Assembly (NCBI GenBank): GCA_025350405.1
Contig: JANXXX010000027.1
Location: forward strand, 1 to 42,166
Reading direction: 5' to 3'
DNA from: Gallionella sp.
GTDB lineage: Bacteria > Pseudomonadota > Gammaproteobacteria > Burkholderiales > Gallionellaceae
DNA: 42,166 nucleotides
Shown: positions 1 to 10,112 of the stretch, one piece after another
Position numbering within the stretch: the first letter of the stretch is position 1
Layout of the letters: each line of letters opens with the position of its first letter
Program-made: the position numbers and the translations under genes
The notes under the pieces: model-generated
The model's input: the letters and a program-made list of their open reading frames with translations, nothing else
What the model was told of the DNA's origin: nothing
Database searches by the model: none

Positions 1-878
1 GTCAGCGCGTGAAGTTCGCGCAGAATCTCTATTGCCTGAGTGGATAAGGGAACAAGGTGCGGGCCGCGCATTTTCATCCGTTCGGCGGGGATGTTCCACT
101 CGGCCTTGTCCAGATCAATTTCAGTCCATTCCGCTTTGCGCAATTCGCCGGGACGCACAAATACCAGCGGCGCAAGGCACAGGGCGCACTTGGTAACGAA
201 AGAGCCTTGATAGCCGTCTATGGCGCGCAGCAATTCACCTATGGCCTTTGGGTCGGTAATGGCGGCGCGGTGTTGTGTAACTGAGGGTGGCAGTGCGCCA
301 CGCAGATCAGCAGATGCATCACGTTCAGCGCGTCCGGTTGCGATAGCGTAGCGAAATATCGAGCTGCAATAATTACGCAACCTGTGTGCGCTTTCCACTG
401 CACCACGCTCTTCAATCCGGCGCAGCACTTTCAATAACTCAGGCGGGGTGATTTCGGTGATCGGCCTAGCGCCTAACCAAGGGAATGCATCATTTTCGAG
501 CCGCTTGATAATCTTGTCTGCGTTGGATGCTGCCCAGCCCTGTGATTTTTTCGAGAACCACTCACGCGCTATAACTTCAAAGCTGTTCGCTGCCCGCTCG
601 GTCTTGGCTGCTTTCACGGCCTTGCGGTTTACGCTGGGGTCAATGTCATTAACCAACAGTTTGCGCGCATCATCACGGCGCTGCCGGGCATCTTTCAAGC
701 TCACTTCGGGGTAAGTCCCCAACGAAAGCAATTTCTCCTTACCCCCAAAACGATACTTGAGCCGCCACCACTTACCCCCAGCAGGGGTAACTAGCAGGAA
801 CAACCCTTTTTCATCCGCCAGCTTGATCGGCTTTGCGCCGGGCTTCGTGTTCTTTATTGCGGTATCAGATAGCGACAT
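1..878 (-). CDS. Tyrosine recombinase, P4-type integrase (3' end outside window)
   Basis: About 292 residues are visible and the C-terminus runs off the left edge. The N-terminus (MSLSDTAIKNTKPGAKPIKL, then LGTYPEVSLKDARQRRDDA) matches the DUF4102 arm-binding domain of P4-like integrases. It is followed by a core-binding SAM-like region and the start of the catalytic domain. RPGELRKAEWTEIDL carries the first catalytic arginine; the H-x-x-R and tyrosine motifs would lie beyond the edge. The ATG is preceded by GGAG within AAAGGAGTTACCCCC. The gene starts 165 bp from the 3' end of a tRNA gene and points away from it, the typical layout of a tRNA-site island integrase. It should catalyse site-specific integration and excision. 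Family assignment is firm; whether the protein is full length cannot be seen. Confidence 0.93.
   Translation of the reverse strand, partial: MSLSDTAIKNTKPGAKPIKLADEKGLFLLVTPAGGKWWRLKYRFGGKEKLLSLGTYPEVSLKDARQRRDDARKLLVNDIDPSVNRKAVKAAKTERAANSFEVIAREWFSKKSQGWAASNADKIIKRLENDAFPWLGARPITEITPPELLKVLRRIEERGAVESAHRLRNYCSSIFRYAIATGRAERDASADLRGALPPSVTQHRAAITDPKAIGELLRAIDGYQGSFVTKCALCLAPLVFVRPGELRKAEWTEIDLDKAEWNIPAERMKMRGPHLVPLSTQAIEILRELHAL
770..792. repeat. Inverted pair of the TTACCCC repeat inside the integrase ORF
   Basis: ACTTACCCCC (770-779) faces GGGGTAACT (784-792) across four bases. It is the same decamer that recurs upstream of the integrase start. It lies in codons of the N-terminal domain, so a protein-binding role is possible but unproven. 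Confidence 0.5.
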
Positions 879-879
879 T

Positions 880-937
880 GGGGGTAACTCCTTTCGTGGT
901 AGGTCAGTTACCCCGTAAGTTACCCCCAGTTACCCCC
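880..937. repeat. AGTTACCCC(C) repeat cluster at the integrase start
   Basis: Three direct copies (906-914, 918-927, 928-937) and one inverted copy (880-889) of AGTTACCCC(C) sit immediately upstream of and across the integrase ribosome binding site. Two copies are 10 bp apart, about one helical turn. Such clusters near int genes usually serve as integrase arm sites, excisionase sites or an autoregulatory operator. Which of these applies is inference. Confidence 0.65.
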
Positions 938-1042
938 GGATGTCAATAGATGGAATAGGACTTAACTGGACAAGAAAAAGCCATAAATGCGTGTATTCAT
1001 GCGGGCTTTCTGGACTTTCTTGGACTGCCTTGTACTACAAAA
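938..1042. other. Integrase-tRNA junction (candidate att region)
   Basis: This is the stretch between the repeat cluster and the tRNA 3' end. It contains several TGGAC words (near 967, 1011, 1021). These could be further recombinase arm sites. The attachment core probably overlaps the tRNA 3' end at 1043 onward, but the matching direct repeat would lie outside the window. Confidence 0.35.
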
Positions 1043-1119
1043 TGGTGGGTCGTGGTGGACTTGAACCACCGACCAAAGGATTATGAGTCCTCTGCTCTAA
1101 CCAACTGAGCTAACGACCC
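1043..1119 (-). tRNA. tRNA with CAU anticodon, probably tRNA-Ile2 (else elongator tRNA-Met)
   Basis: A complete 77-nt cloverleaf with encoded CCA. The acceptor stem is GGGTCGT/ACGACCC, the D-arm GCTC/GAGC, the anticodon stem GAGGA/TCCTT (one G-U pair) around loop CTCATAA, and the T-arm GGTGG/CCACC. The anticodon is CAU. In E. coli the gene next to rpoD is ileX, a CAU tRNA modified by TilS to read AUA, and the bases around the anticodon (GACTCATAATC, TTGGTC) resemble that tRNA. I therefore prefer Ile2, although the acceptor stem does not settle the question. It lies 23 bp downstream of rpoD and is probably co-transcribed with it. Its 3' end is the likely integration target of the adjacent integrase. 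Confidence 0.93.
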
Positions 1120-1142
1120 GAAAAAGTTTAGTTCTTGCCAGC

Positions 1143-3077
<1,935 letters not shown>

Positions 3078-3090
3078 GTTCTATTCCCAA

Positions 3091-3159
3091 TTGCGTTAGG
3101 CTCGATCTGCGTTAAAGCCCCAATATTGCGTTAGGGCCGCAGAAAAGCGGAAGATTATA
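3091..3159 (-). promoter_or_regulatory. rpoD upstream region: TATAAT -10 and GCGTTA repeats
   Basis: Read on the minus strand, TATAAT (3159-3154) is a good -10 for a private rpoD promoter; the -35 is weak. Downstream, in the probable 5' UTR, CCTAACGCAA occurs twice (3135-3126 and 3100-3091), with a partial TAACGCA between (3114-3108). A short CCGC/GCGG hairpin is at 3137-3150. In E. coli rpoD also has internal promoters after dnaG. The role of the repeats is unknown. Confidence 0.5.
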
Positions 3160-3196
3160 CCTAATTCCAACAGTTTTTCCTACCATTATTAGATGC

Positions 3197-4924
3197 TTAG
3201 CCTCGTTGCAACAGCAACAGGAATTGCTCGCGTTCCGGCTCGGTCAGGTTGGACAAACCCTTAGCCTGTAGGGCTTGGAATTTTTGGCGGCGCAGGCCTT
3301 CGTTGAATTTTCCGATCAACCCGGTAAATTCTGCGCTTACATCAAAGTCGCTGCCCCAGTTAAGCATATCTGCTTCGGCCATTGCCAAGGTTTTCTCATG
3401 GGCCGTGCCTTGAAACAACTGTGTGAGGGTAGGACTATTCAGCGTGAAATCAGTTTCACGCAACACCATCAGCACCGCCAAAACTGCCTCGGCGTCGGAT
3501 CCCTGTCCATGCCAATCGCTGGGCATTTGCTGGCCTAACGCAGGTTGCTCAATCAGGCATTGCAGCAATAAGCGGTGCGCGGAAGGCGGGGCGCGCCCGG
3601 CTTTTTGAAAAGCGCTACGCGGCGCGCGCGCCACCGGTTTGATCTCATACAATGCTTCCAGTTCTGCCTGGCTCACGCCGGAAAGCGCGGCGACTTCCTT
3701 GCGCAACAACAACGCCGTGGCTGGTGCAGCGATGGCAGTCAGCAATGGCTTGGCGCGCTGCAATAACTGATTGCGCCCCTCCTGGGTGCGCAAATCCAGT
3801 TCAGCGCCGACCTCGCGCAACAGGTAGGACGACAAAGGCATCGCTTCCAACACGCGCTGCTCGAATACGTCCCTGCCCGATTCGCGAATAAAACTGTCGG
3901 GATCATGTTCAACCGGCAAAAACAAAAAGCTGATGCGCTTGCCGTCTTGCAAATAGGGCAATGCATTTTCCAGCGCCCGCCAGGCCGCCTTCTGCCCAGC
4001 CTTGTCGCCGTCAAAGCTAAATACGATATGCTCGGTGAGGCGCAATAATTTCTGGATATGGTACGGGGTAGTCGCCGTGCCCAGCGTCGCCACGGCATAT
4101 TCCACGCCATGTTGTGCCAATGCCACCACATCCATATAGCCTTCCACCACCAGCACCTGCTGCCTGGCACGGATGGCTTTTTGCGCCTGGTACAAACCAT
4201 ATAACTCGCGGCCTTTTTCAAATAGCGGCGTTTCCGGCGAGTTCAGGTACTTGGGTTCACCCTTGTCCAGCACACGTCCGCCGAAGCCGATTACCTGTCC
4301 GCGCACGTTGATGATCGGAAACATGATGCGGTCGCGAAACCGGTCATAGCGTTTAGCCTCATCAGTGGTGATTACCAAGCCGGTTTCATTTAACGTGGCA
4401 TCCTGATAATCGGGAAACGCGGCAGCGAGATTTTGCCAGCCGTCCGGCGCATAACCGATGCCGAATTTAGCAGCGATTTCACCGCTTAGCCCGCGCTGCT
4501 TGAGATAATCAATCGCGCGCTGCGAGAGTTTGAGTTGCTCGCGGTAATAGTGCGTAGCGGTTTGCATCACCTCATACAAATCCGGTGCAATTTTTTGGGC
4601 ATATTCTCTCTGCGCATCACCTGCGGCCTGACGCTCATGCGGAACCTCCAAACCCACGCCACGCGCCAACTCCTCGATCGCGTCGACATAACCAAGCCCG
4701 GCGTGTTCCATGACAAAACCGATTGCTGTACCATGCGCGCCACAGCCGAAGCAATGATAAAACTGCTTGGTCTGGCTGACGGTAAATGAAGGGGATTTTT
4801 CGTTGTGGAACGGACAGCAGGCAACAAAGTTTGCACCGGCTTTCTTCAGTGGCACGTAGCGCTCCACCACGTCCACGATGTCAAGACGATTAAGCAGATC
4901 CTGAATGAAATTTTTTGGAATCAC
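3197..4924 (-). CDS. dnaG: DNA primase DnaG
   Basis: A 575-residue primase that makes RNA primers at the replication fork. The N-terminal CHC2 zinc finger is intact (C37, H40, C58, C61). The catalytic core follows, with the Toprim glutamate in VLVVEGYMDVVALAQHG and the metal-binding aspartates in FSFDGDKAGQKAA. The C-terminal region would bind DnaB helicase. It sits between yqeY and rpoD on the same strand, the classic macromolecular synthesis operon order. The start MIPKNFIQDLLNRLDIVDVV matches the family N-terminus. Confidence 0.98.
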   Translation of the reverse strand: MIPKNFIQDLLNRLDIVDVVERYVPLKKAGANFVACCPFHNEKSPSFTVSQTKQFYHCFGCGAHGTAIGFVMEHAGLGYVDAIEELARGVGLEVPHERQAAGDAQREYAQKIAPDLYEVMQTATHYYREQLKLSQRAIDYLKQRGLSGEIAAKFGIGYAPDGWQNLAAAFPDYQDATLNETGLVITTDEAKRYDRFRDRIMFPIINVRGQVIGFGGRVLDKGEPKYLNSPETPLFEKGRELYGLYQAQKAIRARQQVLVVEGYMDVVALAQHGVEYAVATLGTATTPYHIQKLLRLTEHIVFSFDGDKAGQKAAWRALENALPYLQDGKRISFLFLPVEHDPDSFIRESGRDVFEQRVLEAMPLSSYLLREVGAELDLRTQEGRNQLLQRAKPLLTAIAAPATALLLRKEVAALSGVSQAELEALYEIKPVARAPRSAFQKAGRAPPSAHRLLLQCLIEQPALGQQMPSDWHGQGSDAEAVLAVLMVLRETDFTLNSPTLTQLFQGTAHEKTLAMAEADMLNWGSDFDVSAEFTGLIGKFNEGLRRQKFQALQAKGLSNLTEPEREQFLLLLQRG

Positions 4925-5004
4925 GCCAGCACCGCCTTTTCATTACGCTCGGCAAAAAACCAAGGAATGGTTATCTGGGTACTACCAAGGATGTTTACTA
5001 CAGA

Positions 5005-5451
5005 TTATTTATTCAGTTGCGCTTTAATCAACGCAGAAACCTTGCCCATATCGGCGCGTCCGGCCAATTTGGGTTTAAGCATACCCATCACTTTGCCCAT
5101 GTCTTGCTGACCCGCTGCGCCAGTCGCAACAATCGCTTCGACCACCGCTGCGGTGATTTCGGCATCGCTGAGTTGTTGCGGCATATAGGCTGCCAAAACA
5201 CCCATTTCAAACTTTTCGACATCCGCCAAATCCTGGCGGCCGGCCGCTTCGTATTGACTGATTGAATCGCGCCGCTGCTTGTTCATCTTTTCGATGATGG
5301 CGACCACATCCGCATCCGACAATTCGATGCGCTCATCCACCTCGCGCTGCTTCATCGCAGCAAGCAATAGACGAATCGCCCCGAGGCGCGCCGTATCCTT
5401 GGCGCGCATTGCGGTTTTCATGTCTTCAGTGATTTGCTGCTTGAGACTCAT
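5005..5451 (-). CDS. yqeY: GatB/YqeY domain protein
   Basis: The start is placed at MSLKQQITEDMKTAMRAKD, which gives 148 residues, the usual YqeY length. The open frame continues 26 codons upstream, but that part is atypical in composition. YqeY resembles the C-terminal tRNA-binding domain of GatB and is thought to act in tRNA metabolism; its exact role is unsettled. Conserved features visible are LGAIRLLLAAMKQREVDE, the central YEAAGRQDLADVEKFEMGVL region and AYMPQQLSDAEI. It lies between rpsU and dnaG, a standard location in Betaproteobacteria, and is separated from dnaG by 80 bp. Confidence 0.93.
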   Translation of the reverse strand: MSLKQQITEDMKTAMRAKDTARLGAIRLLLAAMKQREVDERIELSDADVVAIIEKMNKQRRDSISQYEAAGRQDLADVEKFEMGVLAAYMPQQLSDAEITAAVVEAIVATGAAGQQDMGKVMGMLKPKLAGRADMGKVSALIKAQLNK

Positions 5452-5482
5452 GGGCACTTCTATAAATCCAGATTTTAGTTCC

Positions 5483-5503
5483 GGCATAACCTGAAGGTTA
5501 GCC
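5483..5503. other. Stem-loop upstream of yqeY
   Basis: GGCATAACCT and AGGTTAGCC form an imperfect stem about 30 bp upstream of the chosen yqeY start. It has no T-tract, so it is more likely an mRNA processing or attenuation structure between rpsU and yqeY than a terminator. The rest of the 5452-5687 gap shows nothing I can name. Confidence 0.3.
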
Positions 5504-5687
5504 TTCACTGCAACTTCGTTGTATTCCAACTGCTGCGTTGCTCAGAAATTTTCTTGCTTGCATATAAACCATATGCGGCACGGCGGAAATTTTTTCGCGT
5601 CTTGCATTTGGACGAACTCTGAATTTCTAGAAGCGCCCAAACGTCGAAATCAACCGTTACGCCCAATGCGGGCGCGACAGCTTGCTA

Positions 5688-5900
5688 TTAATAGAGCTTT
5701 GGGGGGAGAACCTGGCTCATCAGGCGCTTGTAATGGCGCTTCACGGCGGCAGCCAGCTTGCGCTTGCGTTCTGCGGTAGGCTTCTCGTAAAACTCGCGCG
5801 CGCGCAAATCAGTCAGCAATCCAGTCTTTTCCACTGAACGCTTGAACCGGCGCATTGCCACTTCAAACGGCTCATTCTCTTTCACACGTACTGTTGTCAT
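5688..5900 (-). CDS. rpsU: 30S ribosomal protein S21
   Basis: A 70-residue, highly basic protein: [20 protein letters not shown] at the start and [16 protein letters not shown] at the end. S21 is a late-assembling small-subunit protein that helps 30S base-pair with mRNA during initiation. The ATG at 5900 is preferred over the TTG two codons upstream because AAGGTAG precedes it at suitable distance and S21 begins MT/MP in relatives. It is the first gene of the macromolecular synthesis operon. Confidence 0.98.
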   Translation of the reverse strand: MTTVRVKENEPFEVAMRRFKRSVEKTGLLTDLRAREFYEKPTAERKRKLAAAVKRHYKRLMSQVLPPKLY

Positions 5901-5936
5901 GAACAAACTACCTTCTACTAAAAAATTGAGGGCGCG

Positions 5937-5965
5937 ATTCTAGCAAAACAGGCCGGTGCCTACAA
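5937..5965 (-). promoter_or_regulatory. Sigma-70 promoter of the rpsU operon
   Basis: On the minus strand, TTGTAG (5965-5960) and TAGAAT (5942-5937) are separated by 17 bp and end about 36 bp before the rpsU ATG. Position and spacing make this the likely main promoter of rpsU-yqeY-dnaG-rpoD. Confidence 0.6.
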
Positions 5966-6075
5966 CAACAATTTACGCCCTAGCGCCAAACTGTCAATTT
6001 CACGCCCCGCTTGCTGTGCTGCGAATGCGCATCCTTAGTGTTTTGGGGCTATTCATTTCGATGTTCAAGAAGGTT

Positions 6076-6840
6076 TTATATGCGTCCGCGCGGTTTATGT
6101 GGAGCATGGGCGAATAAACCGTCATATAACCAGCACGGCAACCATTTGAGCATGTGCCCGACCAAACCCATTTGCCATGGGATAACCGTGAACGAAGTTT
6201 GCCGCTCAATGGCGCGCACCATGCGCCGTGCAGCTTCATCGGCATCTAGGATGAATGGCATAGGGTAAGGATTGACTGCGGTCATCGGGGTCTTGATGTA
6301 GCCCGGACAGATCGTGACGACTTTCACGCCACTGCCATGCAGCTCCACCCGCAATGATTCCAGATAGGAGATCGCAGCAGCTTTGGAAGCGGAGTATGCG
6401 CTCGCACCAGGCAGGCCGCGAAAACCCGCCACGCTGGCGATGCCGACCAACGTACCCTGTTGCGCCGCACGCATTGCAGCAACGAAAGGCTGAAAGATTT
6501 TCACTATGCCCAGCACGTTGACATCCATCACCTGCTGAAAAGCATCAAGGTCTTCGGCATATTCGGTAAGCGTGCCGACACTCACTCCGGCGTTGGCGAT
6601 GACAATATCCGGCACACCGGCACGGACAATAAAATCATTTGCCGCATGCTGTATGGCAGGCAAATCACGCACGTCCAGCGCGTAACAAAAAACCTGACCG
6701 GGAAATTCTGCACTCAGCGTTTGCAGCAACTCGCCGCGCCTGGCGAAAGCGGCAACGGTTGCGCCACGCTCAAGATAATGGCGCGCGAGGGCCAAACCCA
6801 AACCGCTCGACGCGCCACTAACGACTACACGCAGCGGCAT
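6076..6840 (-). CDS. Short-chain dehydrogenase/reductase
   Basis: A 254-residue classical SDR. The N-terminal nucleotide-binding motif is SGASSGLGLALARHYLERG, NAG occurs in IVIANAGVS, the catalytic serine lies in GIASVAGF, and the YxxxK pair is YSASKAAA. The C-terminus (MLKWLPCWLYDGLFAH) is hydrophobic and aromatic, so membrane association is possible, as in SDRs acting on lipids. The substrate cannot be deduced. It is the last gene of a same-strand run argS, SPOR protein, dsbA, SDR with 33 to 59 bp gaps, probably one transcript. Confidence 0.92.
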   Translation of the reverse strand: MPLRVVVSGASSGLGLALARHYLERGATVAAFARRGELLQTLSAEFPGQVFCYALDVRDLPAIQHAANDFIVRAGVPDIVIANAGVSVGTLTEYAEDLDAFQQVMDVNVLGIVKIFQPFVAAMRAAQQGTLVGIASVAGFRGLPGASAYSASKAAAISYLESLRVELHGSGVKVVTICPGYIKTPMTAVNPYPMPFILDADEAARRMVRAIERQTSFTVIPWQMGLVGHMLKWLPCWLYDGLFAHAPHKPRGRI

Positions 6841-6899
6841 TTCTCATCTTTCACGGTGACCAATGCGCTCGCGTTTCCGGTATTGCTTTGACAGCAGGC

Positions 6900-7520
6900 T
6901 TATTTTCTATGTTCTTTGCGCGCCATCACGATCACCTCTTTCAAGGCACGGATGGTATCTTCCGGCTGCAATCCTTCGATCATATATTTGCCATCCACCA
7001 CCAGTGTAGGGGTGCCGCTAATGCCATAACTGCGGATCATTTGTTTGGCGCGTGTCACCTTGCTCTGCATCGAGAAGGAATTGTAAGCAGCAGCAAACTT
7101 TGCGCGATCAACGCCATGCTTGACGACAAAATCGGTAACCTTGGCTTCGTCTATCAGGGCAATATTTTCTTCGTTCCAGGCGCGAAACAACGCATCATGT
7201 AACTGTTCCCGCTGCCCCAAACTTTCCAGCGCATAGAAAGCACTTGCCATCGGTTCCCAGGACTCACGGAAGACGGTAGGAACGAAGATCAGCTCCACAT
7301 CCTTGGGCATGGTCTTTTCCCATTCGCTTAATTTTGGATGCAAATGATAACAATGCGAGCAACCATAAAAGAAAAACTCCAGCACTTCAATTTTCCTGGG
7401 GTTGGCGGGTTGTGCCGGATTCAGCATCTTGTAATCCTTACCCAGCACAGGTTCGGCAAGCGCCGCACCGCCAACCAACAGTGTTACCGCAACGACCAGA
7501 CTGCTAATCAAACTCTTCAT
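6900..7520 (-). CDS. dsbA: Periplasmic thiol:disulfide interchange protein DsbA
   Basis: A 206-residue precursor with a signal peptide (MKSLISSLVVAVTLLVGGAA then LAEP). It introduces disulfide bonds into exported proteins. The thioredoxin-fold active site is FFYGCSHCYH with C54 and C57. The cis-proline loop is GISGTPTLVVDG. CSHC differs slightly from the CPHC of E. coli DsbA but is common in Betaproteobacteria. The start follows a strong AAGGAG site. It lies between the SPOR protein and the SDR gene on the same strand, and an intact DsbB partner is not in the window. Confidence 0.96.
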   Translation of the reverse strand: MKSLISSLVVAVTLLVGGAALAEPVLGKDYKMLNPAQPANPRKIEVLEFFFYGCSHCYHLHPKLSEWEKTMPKDVELIFVPTVFRESWEPMASAFYALESLGQREQLHDALFRAWNEENIALIDEAKVTDFVVKHGVDRAKFAAAYNSFSMQSKVTRAKQMIRSYGISGTPTLVVDGKYMIEGLQPEDTIRALKEVIVMARKEHRK

Positions 7521-7553
7521 GTATCGCTCCTTGAAAAAATGCTAGTAAAAAAC

Positions 7554-8174
7554 TCATTGTGCCCGCATCGGAGTGCTGTCCACGCCATTCTGTTTCATAA
7601 AGCCGCGTGCGCGATTCAGCTCATCCGCATTTTTGTATGGCCCCAAACGCACACGATACCACACACCTTTATCCGGGATAGTTGCGGTTTGAATGCTGGC
7701 CACAAGACCCAGCAATGCCAGTTTGGCCTTGAGCTTTTCGGCATCGTCCACGCTGGAAAATGATCCCGCTTGCAATATCTGTAACGGTAGCTCATTGCCG
7801 GTAGCCGGTTTGCTTTCCGCCGCATGAAGCTTGGCTGGCGGCGATTTTTCGGCTGGCCTGGCTTTATCAACTGGCTTAGCCGTTGTCGCATCCGGCTTGT
7901 CAGTCAGCACCTTGTAGAATTCAAAGCGCGGCTTACCATCACCCGATGTGGCGGCCGGTTTTTCTGCTGCAGCCGGGGCGGCGGGTTTGCTCGGCCCAGG
8001 CTGCGGTTTGGCAGGCTGCTCCTTATTAAGGAACGGCTTGGGCGATTTCATCAGGTACCAGGCTACACCGGCAGCCATGCCGACGCCGGCCAATATACCC
8101 ACCAGCACTCCGATCCATATCGAACTCCCACCCTTGCGCGGAGCGGCGGAATTGTTACCAGCGATTCTGCTCAT
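7554..8174 (-). CDS. SPOR-domain membrane protein (FtsN-like)
   Basis: A 206-residue bitopic protein. A short basic cytoplasmic tail precedes one transmembrane helix (about residues 20-42, IWIGVLVGILAGVGMAAGVA). A long Pro/Ala/Lys-rich periplasmic linker follows, and the C-terminal SPOR domain spans about residues 130-206 (LQILQAGSFSSVDDAEKLKA, GVWYRVRLGPY). SPOR domains bind denuded septal peptidoglycan, so a cell division role like FtsN is likely but not proven; similarity outside SPOR is only in architecture. It is 52 bp downstream of argS and 33 bp upstream of dsbA. Confidence 0.9.
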   Translation of the reverse strand: MSRIAGNNSAAPRKGGSSIWIGVLVGILAGVGMAAGVAWYLMKSPKPFLNKEQPAKPQPGPSKPAAPAAAEKPAATSGDGKPRFEFYKVLTDKPDATTAKPVDKARPAEKSPPAKLHAAESKPATGNELPLQILQAGSFSSVDDAEKLKAKLALLGLVASIQTATIPDKGVWYRVRLGPYKNADELNRARGFMKQNGVDSTPMRAQ

Positions 8175-8226
8175 GCCTGTCTATCCCAAATGATTGCATT
8201 TTCCCACTTGTTACATTTTCCCATTT

Positions 8227-9903
8227 TCACATTTTTTCAGGTGCACTCACCCCGAGTATGGCCAAACCATTGCGCATCACTTGTGCAACTGCCGCGATCA
8301 GCGCCAGCCGCGCGCACTTGAGCGCTTCGTCCTCAACCAGAAAGCGCGATGCATTATAGTAGCTGTGAAAATCGGCCGCCAAGTCCTTCAGGTAAAAAGC
8401 GATCAGGTGCGGCGCCAGTTCCAGCGCGGCGTTCTCGATCACCTGCGGGTAATCGATCATCTTCTGCAACAGCATCGTCTCGTATTCGCTATCCAGCAAG
8501 CTGACATCCGCCTGCAACAAGGCTTGGTGCTCGCCGCCCCATTGCGACAGCACCGCGCTGATGCGGGCATGGGCATACTGGATGTAATACACCGGGTTCT
8601 CGTTGCTCTTGGATTTCGCCAGATCGATGTCGAACACCAGTTGCGAATCGGGATGGCGCGCCGCGAGAAAATAGCGCGTCGCATCGCAGCCCACCTCGTC
8701 GATCAGGTCGCGCAGCGTGACGTAGCTGCCCGCACGTTTGGAAATTTTCACTTCCTGGCCGTTGCGCAGCACCGTCACCATCTGGTGCAACACATATTCC
8801 GGCCAGCCTTGCGGGATGCCGACATCCAGCGCCTGCAAGCCCGCGCGCACACGCGTGATCGTGCTGTGATGATCCGCGCCCTGCTCGTTGATGACGCGCA
8901 CAAAACCGCGCCGCCATTTGTCCAGATGATAGGCGATGTCCGGCACGAAATAAGTGTAAGTGCCGTCGCTCTTGCGCATCACGCGATCCTTGTCGTCGCC
9001 GAAAGCGGTGGTGCGCAGCCACAGCGCATCGTCCTGCTCGTAGGTGTGGCCGCTGGCGATCAGCTTCTTGACCACTTCGTCGACCTTGCCCTCGGTGTAC
9101 AGCGCAGACTCCAGCGCGAACACATCGAAGTTAACGCCGAAGGCGCGCAGATCGATGTCCTGTTCGCGGCGCAGATAAGCCACCGCGAAATGGCGGATCG
9201 CCTCGGCATCGGTTACGTCGCCGGAGGCCTGCACATGCTGGTCGTCCGCCTCCACCATCTCCTGTGCCAGATACGCCTGAGCGACATCCGCGATGTAGTC
9301 GCCGCGATAGCCCGACTCCGGCCAGCTTGGATCGTCCGGCGTGATACCCAGGCAGCGCAATTGCACCGATCGTGTCAGGTTGTCGATCTGCACCCCAGCA
9401 TCGTTATAGTAAAACTCGCGCGTCACGTTCCAGCCTGCCGCATGCAACACGCTGCACAAGCAATCACCTACCGCCGCGCCGCGACCATGGCCGACATGCA
9501 GCGGCCCGGTCGGATTTGCGGAAACGAACTCCACCCCCACTTTGCGCCCCGCGCCGAGATGGATATGACCATAGCCCGCGCCCGCCTGCAACACACCGCG
9601 CACCACACCACGCTTGGCCGCAGTGGTAATGAACACATTGATGAAACCCGCGCCGGCAATCTCCAGCTTCTCGATGACATCGGATTTTGGCAACGCATCA
9701 ATCAACGCCTGCGCGATATCGCGCGGCGGTTTGCGCAACGGCTTGGCCAACTGCATCGCCAGGTTGCAGGCATAGTCGCCATGCGCGGCATTCTTCGGAC
9801 GCTCGATCAGGATGGTTGCATCGGCATGGTCGGGCGCGACCGCGCGCAGCGCCTGCGCGAACAACTCAGCCAAATGGGATTTGAAGTTCAGAACAACGGA
9901 CAT
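8227..9903 (-). CDS. argS: Arginyl-tRNA synthetase
   Basis: A 558-residue class I aminoacyl-tRNA synthetase that charges tRNA-Arg. It shows the N-terminal Add1 domain, the HIGH signature as HVGH (136-139, in [15 protein letters not shown]), the KMSKS-like loop in [20 protein letters not shown], and a C-terminal DALR anticodon-binding domain ending [14 protein letters not shown]. Length is typical. It is the first gene of the argS-SPOR-dsbA-SDR run. Confidence 0.98.
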   Translation of the reverse strand: MSVVLNFKSHLAELFAQALRAVAPDHADATILIERPKNAAHGDYACNLAMQLAKPLRKPPRDIAQALIDALPKSDVIEKLEIAGAGFINVFITTAAKRGVVRGVLQAGAGYGHIHLGAGRKVGVEFVSANPTGPLHVGHGRGAAVGDCLCSVLHAAGWNVTREFYYNDAGVQIDNLTRSVQLRCLGITPDDPSWPESGYRGDYIADVAQAYLAQEMVEADDQHVQASGDVTDAEAIRHFAVAYLRREQDIDLRAFGVNFDVFALESALYTEGKVDEVVKKLIASGHTYEQDDALWLRTTAFGDDKDRVMRKSDGTYTYFVPDIAYHLDKWRRGFVRVINEQGADHHSTITRVRAGLQALDVGIPQGWPEYVLHQMVTVLRNGQEVKISKRAGSYVTLRDLIDEVGCDATRYFLAARHPDSQLVFDIDLAKSKSNENPVYYIQYAHARISAVLSQWGGEHQALLQADVSLLDSEYETMLLQKMIDYPQVIENAALELAPHLIAFYLKDLAADFHSYYNASRFLVEDEALKCARLALIAAVAQVMRNGLAILGVSAPEKM

Positions 9904-9929
9904 GAAGCGACACCTTTAGTAAGGCGCGG

Positions 9930-9935
9930 ATTATA
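9930..9935 (-). promoter_or_regulatory. Candidate argS promoter -10
   Basis: TATAAT on the minus strand, 27 bp before the argS ATG. No convincing -35 hexamer at 16 to 18 bp, so this is a position-based call. Confidence 0.4.
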
Positions 9936-10020
9936 GCATTACAGGATTATCGAGCCGTTGATGAGTGATGTTCGTTATGCGTCCATTGCTATCATCGGCA
10001 ATGCAGAAAAGCGGACATCC

Positions 10021-10096
10021 GTAGGGTGGGCAAGAACACAAGTGCCCACCATTCATCTCAGCGTGGGCACGGCTTGCAGCCTTTGCCTACCCCACC
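10021..10096. repeat. Palindromic interspersed repeat (GTGGGCA/TGCCCAC type)
   Basis: GTAGGGTGGGCA is followed by TGCCCACC, then GTGGGCAC, and closes with TGCCTACCCCACC. The ends are near-inverted copies of each other. This resembles the GTAGGGTGGGCA repeats scattered between genes in many proteobacteria. It lies between argS and an AT-rich orphan gene. It could fold as nested hairpins and act as a terminator for the orphan gene. Confidence 0.7.
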
Positions 10097-10112
10097 GGGT
10101 TCTAGAAAGAGG

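Noticed and set aside
880-937. AGTTACCCC copies as a CRISPR array or replication iterons
   Set aside because: Units are too short and too few for CRISPR and no replication initiator gene is present; position at int fits an arm-site or operator role better.
5452-5529. Extended yqeY start 26 codons upstream
   Set aside because: The family begins at MSLKQQ; the extension overlaps a stem-loop and lacks a ribosome site.
8194-9936. Long plus-strand open frame antisense to argS
   Set aside because: Arg/His/Gln-rich shadow translation of a well-supported argS gene.
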